Source: Tardiphaga sp. 709 (lineage in GTDB: Bacteria; Pseudomonadota; Alphaproteobacteria; Rhizobiales; Xanthobacteraceae). Taken from it: DNA of 64,000 nt. Both the position numbers and the translations under genes were made by a program. Below, piece by piece: positions 62,405 through 64,000 of the stretch (the first letter of the stretch is position 1; the number at the start of each line of letters is the position of its first letter). The notes under the pieces were generated by a model. It had not been told where the DNA came from. It saw nothing but the letters and a program-made list of their open reading frames with translations, and searched no databases. The stretch covers positions 930,001-994,000 of the forward strand of contig NZ_CP135529.1 of assembly GCF_032401055.1 (NCBI RefSeq). Reading direction: 5' to 3'.

Positions 62405-64000
62405 ATGAATCTCGTCATTGTCGAGTCGCCTTCAAAGGCCAAGACGATCAACAAGTATCTGGGCAAGGACTATGAGGTCCTGGCGTCGTTCGGCCATGTC
62501 CGCGACCTTCCCGCCAAGAACGGATCGGTCGATCCCGACGCCAATTTCCAGATGATCTGGGAGATCGACCCCAAGGCCGCCAGCCGGCTGAACGACATCG
62601 CCAAGGCGGTCAAAGGCGCCGACAAGCTCATTCTCGCGACCGACCCTGATCGCGAAGGCGAAGCGATCTCCTGGCACGTGCTCGAAGTCCTCAAGCAGAA
62701 GCGCGCGCTGAAAGATCAGAAGATCGAGCGCGTGGTGTTCAACGCGATCACCAAGCAGGCCGTTACCGACGCGATGAAGAACCCGCGCGAGATCGATGGC
62801 GCACTGGTCGACGCCTATATGGCGCGCCGTGCCCTCGATTATCTGGTGGGCTTTACGCTTTCTCCTGTGCTGTGGCGCAAGCTGCCCGGCGCCCGTTCCG
62901 CGGGCCGCGTGCAATCGGTCGCACTGCGCCTCGTCTGCGACCGCGAGCAGGAAATCGAGAAGTTCATCCCACGCGAATACTGGTCGCTGGTGACCACGCT
63001 GGCGACGCCGCGCGGCGAGAGTTTCGAAGCCCGCCTGGTCGGCGCTGACGGCAAGAAGATCCAGCGTCTCGATATCGGAACCGGTGCGGAAGCCGAAGAC
63101 TTCAAGAAGGCCATCGAAGCCGCAAACTTCACGGTCTCCACCGTCGATGCAAAACCCGCGCGCCGCAATCCGCAAGCGCCGTTCACGACCTCGACGCTGC
63201 AGCAGGAAGCCAGCCGCAAGCTCGGCTTCGCGCCGGCGCACACCATGCGCATTGCACAGCGTCTGTATGAAGGCATCGACATCGGCGGCGAAACCACCGG
63301 TCTCATCACCTATATGCGAACCGACGGCGTGCAGATCGACCCCTCCGCCATCACGCAGGCCCGCTCTGTCATCGGCGAAGACTACGGCAAGCAATATGTG
63401 CCGGACGCCGCGCGGCAATATACGAGCAAGGCCAAGAACGCGCAGGAAGCGCACGAAGCGATCCGTCCGACCGATATGTCGCGTCGCCCGGCGAGCCTGC
63501 GCGGCCGTCTCGATAGCGATCAGTCGCGGCTTTATGAATTGATCTGGATGCGCACCATCGCCAGCCAGATGGAATCCGCCGAGATGGAGCGCACCACCGT
63601 CGATATCGCTGCCAAGGCAGGATCGCGCCTGCTCGAATTGCGCGCCACCGGTCAGGTCGTGAAGTTCGATGGTTTCCTTGCCGTCTATCAGGAAGGCAAG
63701 GACGACGACGCCGAGGATGAAGATTCACGCCGCCTGCCCGCCATGAGCGAAGGTGAAGCGCTGAAGAAAGAAAACCTCGCGGTTACCCAGCATTTCACCG
63801 AACCGCCACCGCGCTTCTCGGAAGCATCGCTGGTCAAGCGCATGGAAGAGCTCGGCATCGGCCGTCCCTCGACCTATGCATCGATCCTGCAGGTGCTGAA
63901 GGATCGCGGCTACGTTCGGCTCGAGAAGAAGCGTCTGTACGGCGAGGACAAGGGCCGCGTCGTCGTCGCCTTCCTCGAAAACTTCTTCGCCAAGTATGTG
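62405..64000 (+). CDS. topA: DNA topoisomerase I, 3' end cut by window edge
   Basis: Type IA topoisomerase relaxing negative supercoils. 532 residues are visible of the usual 850-950. Toprim domain at the start (MNLVIVESPSKAKTINKYLG; acidic DPDREGEAI), then the RSAGRVQSVALRLVCDRE region and the active-site Tyr in GLITYMRTDG (about residue 305). The ELGIGRPSTYASILQVLKDRGY block marks the end of the core; C-terminal zinc/TOPRIM-repeat domains lie beyond the window. Confidence 0.96.
   Translation, partial: MNLVIVESPSKAKTINKYLGKDYEVLASFGHVRDLPAKNGSVDPDANFQMIWEIDPKAASRLNDIAKAVKGADKLILATDPDREGEAISWHVLEVLKQKRALKDQKIERVVFNAITKQAVTDAMKNPREIDGALVDAYMARRALDYLVGFTLSPVLWRKLPGARSAGRVQSVALRLVCDREQEIEKFIPREYWSLVTTLATPRGESFEARLVGADGKKIQRLDIGTGAEAEDFKKAIEAANFTVSTVDAKPARRNPQAPFTTSTLQQEASRKLGFAPAHTMRIAQRLYEGIDIGGETTGLITYMRTDGVQIDPSAITQARSVIGEDYGKQYVPDAARQYTSKAKNAQEAHEAIRPTDMSRRPASLRGRLDSDQSRLYELIWMRTIASQMESAEMERTTVDIAAKAGSRLLELRATGQVVKFDGFLAVYQEGKDDDAEDEDSRRLPAMSEGEALKKENLAVTQHFTEPPPRFSEASLVKRMEELGIGRPSTYASILQVLKDRGYVRLEKKRLYGEDKGRVVVAFLENFFAKYV

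Noticed and set aside
1-64000. CRISPR array, prophage, transposase or complete restriction/toxin-antitoxin system
   Set aside because: No regularly spaced repeats, phage structural genes, transposases or paired toxin/antitoxin genes were recognised anywhere in the window.

Overview
The window is GC-rich chromosomal DNA from an alphaproteobacterium, most likely of the Bradyrhizobium / Rhodopseudomonas / Afipia / Tardiphaga group (Nitrobacteraceae). The evidence is the housekeeping order rpoZ-rsh-pdxJ-acpS-lepB-rnc-era-recO, a rhizobial Porin_2 porin, an HWE/HisKA_2-type histidine kinase, many Tat signals, and short dispersed intergenic repeats of the kind I associate with these genomes. Genus-level assignment is inference, because no rRNA gene is present.

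Layout. 1-5.7 kb: an RND multidrug efflux pair (permease cut by the window edge, plus a lipoprotein adaptor) facing a CNNM/CorC-type membrane protein. 5.7-10.3 kb: two tandem MmgE/PrpD paralogues and a divergent PDC-hydrolase-like amidohydrolase, all three with Tat-like signals. 10.4-13.0 kb: an ArsC-like reductase and parC. 13.2-17.8 kb: a six-gene copper-handling operon (His-rich DUF2946-like protein, small lipoprotein, TolC-type lipoprotein, Tat multicopper oxidase, cupredoxin, CusF-like protein). 17.9-26.0 kb: the housekeeping block recO to rpoZ. 26.3-32.7 kb: an NYN-domain protein overlapping a family-5 uracil-DNA glycosylase, a PrxQ-like peroxiredoxin, smpB, mscL, dapA and a soluble lytic transglycosylase. 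32.8-38.9 kb: porin, tRNA-Ser(GCU), then a sparse stretch of small or orphan genes, including a 36-residue protein that is half lysine. 38.9-45.4 kb: gatB, a patatin lipoprotein, an HWE-type kinase, gatA, a 72-residue CxxC protein and gatC. 45.4-52.4 kb: nitronate monooxygenase, GNAT, ruvX, an AEC permease, a CPBP protease, an AidB-like dehydrogenase and a VanX-like dipeptidase. 52.5-55.5 kb: pyrB, a dihydroorotase-like gene lacking key metal ligands, and plsY. 55.6-64 kb: a MerR regulator coupled to a triple-CMD Tat protein, a PD-(D/E)XK-like protein, dprA, two HxlR-controlled redox loci (azoR and an SDR), small orphan proteins, and topA cut by the right edge.

Most of the window is ordinary core chromosome. 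I found no phage, transposon, CRISPR array or complete defence system. The most interesting items are modest: the Tat-exported PrpD/amidohydrolase locus, the triple-CMD protein, the pseudo-dihydroorotase, paired HxlR-type operators, two small genes too short for routine gene calling, and dispersed repeats that supply stop codons to neighbouring genes. Several starts were moved from the longest reading frame to an internal codon on the basis of ribosome binding sites, signal peptides or overlaps.
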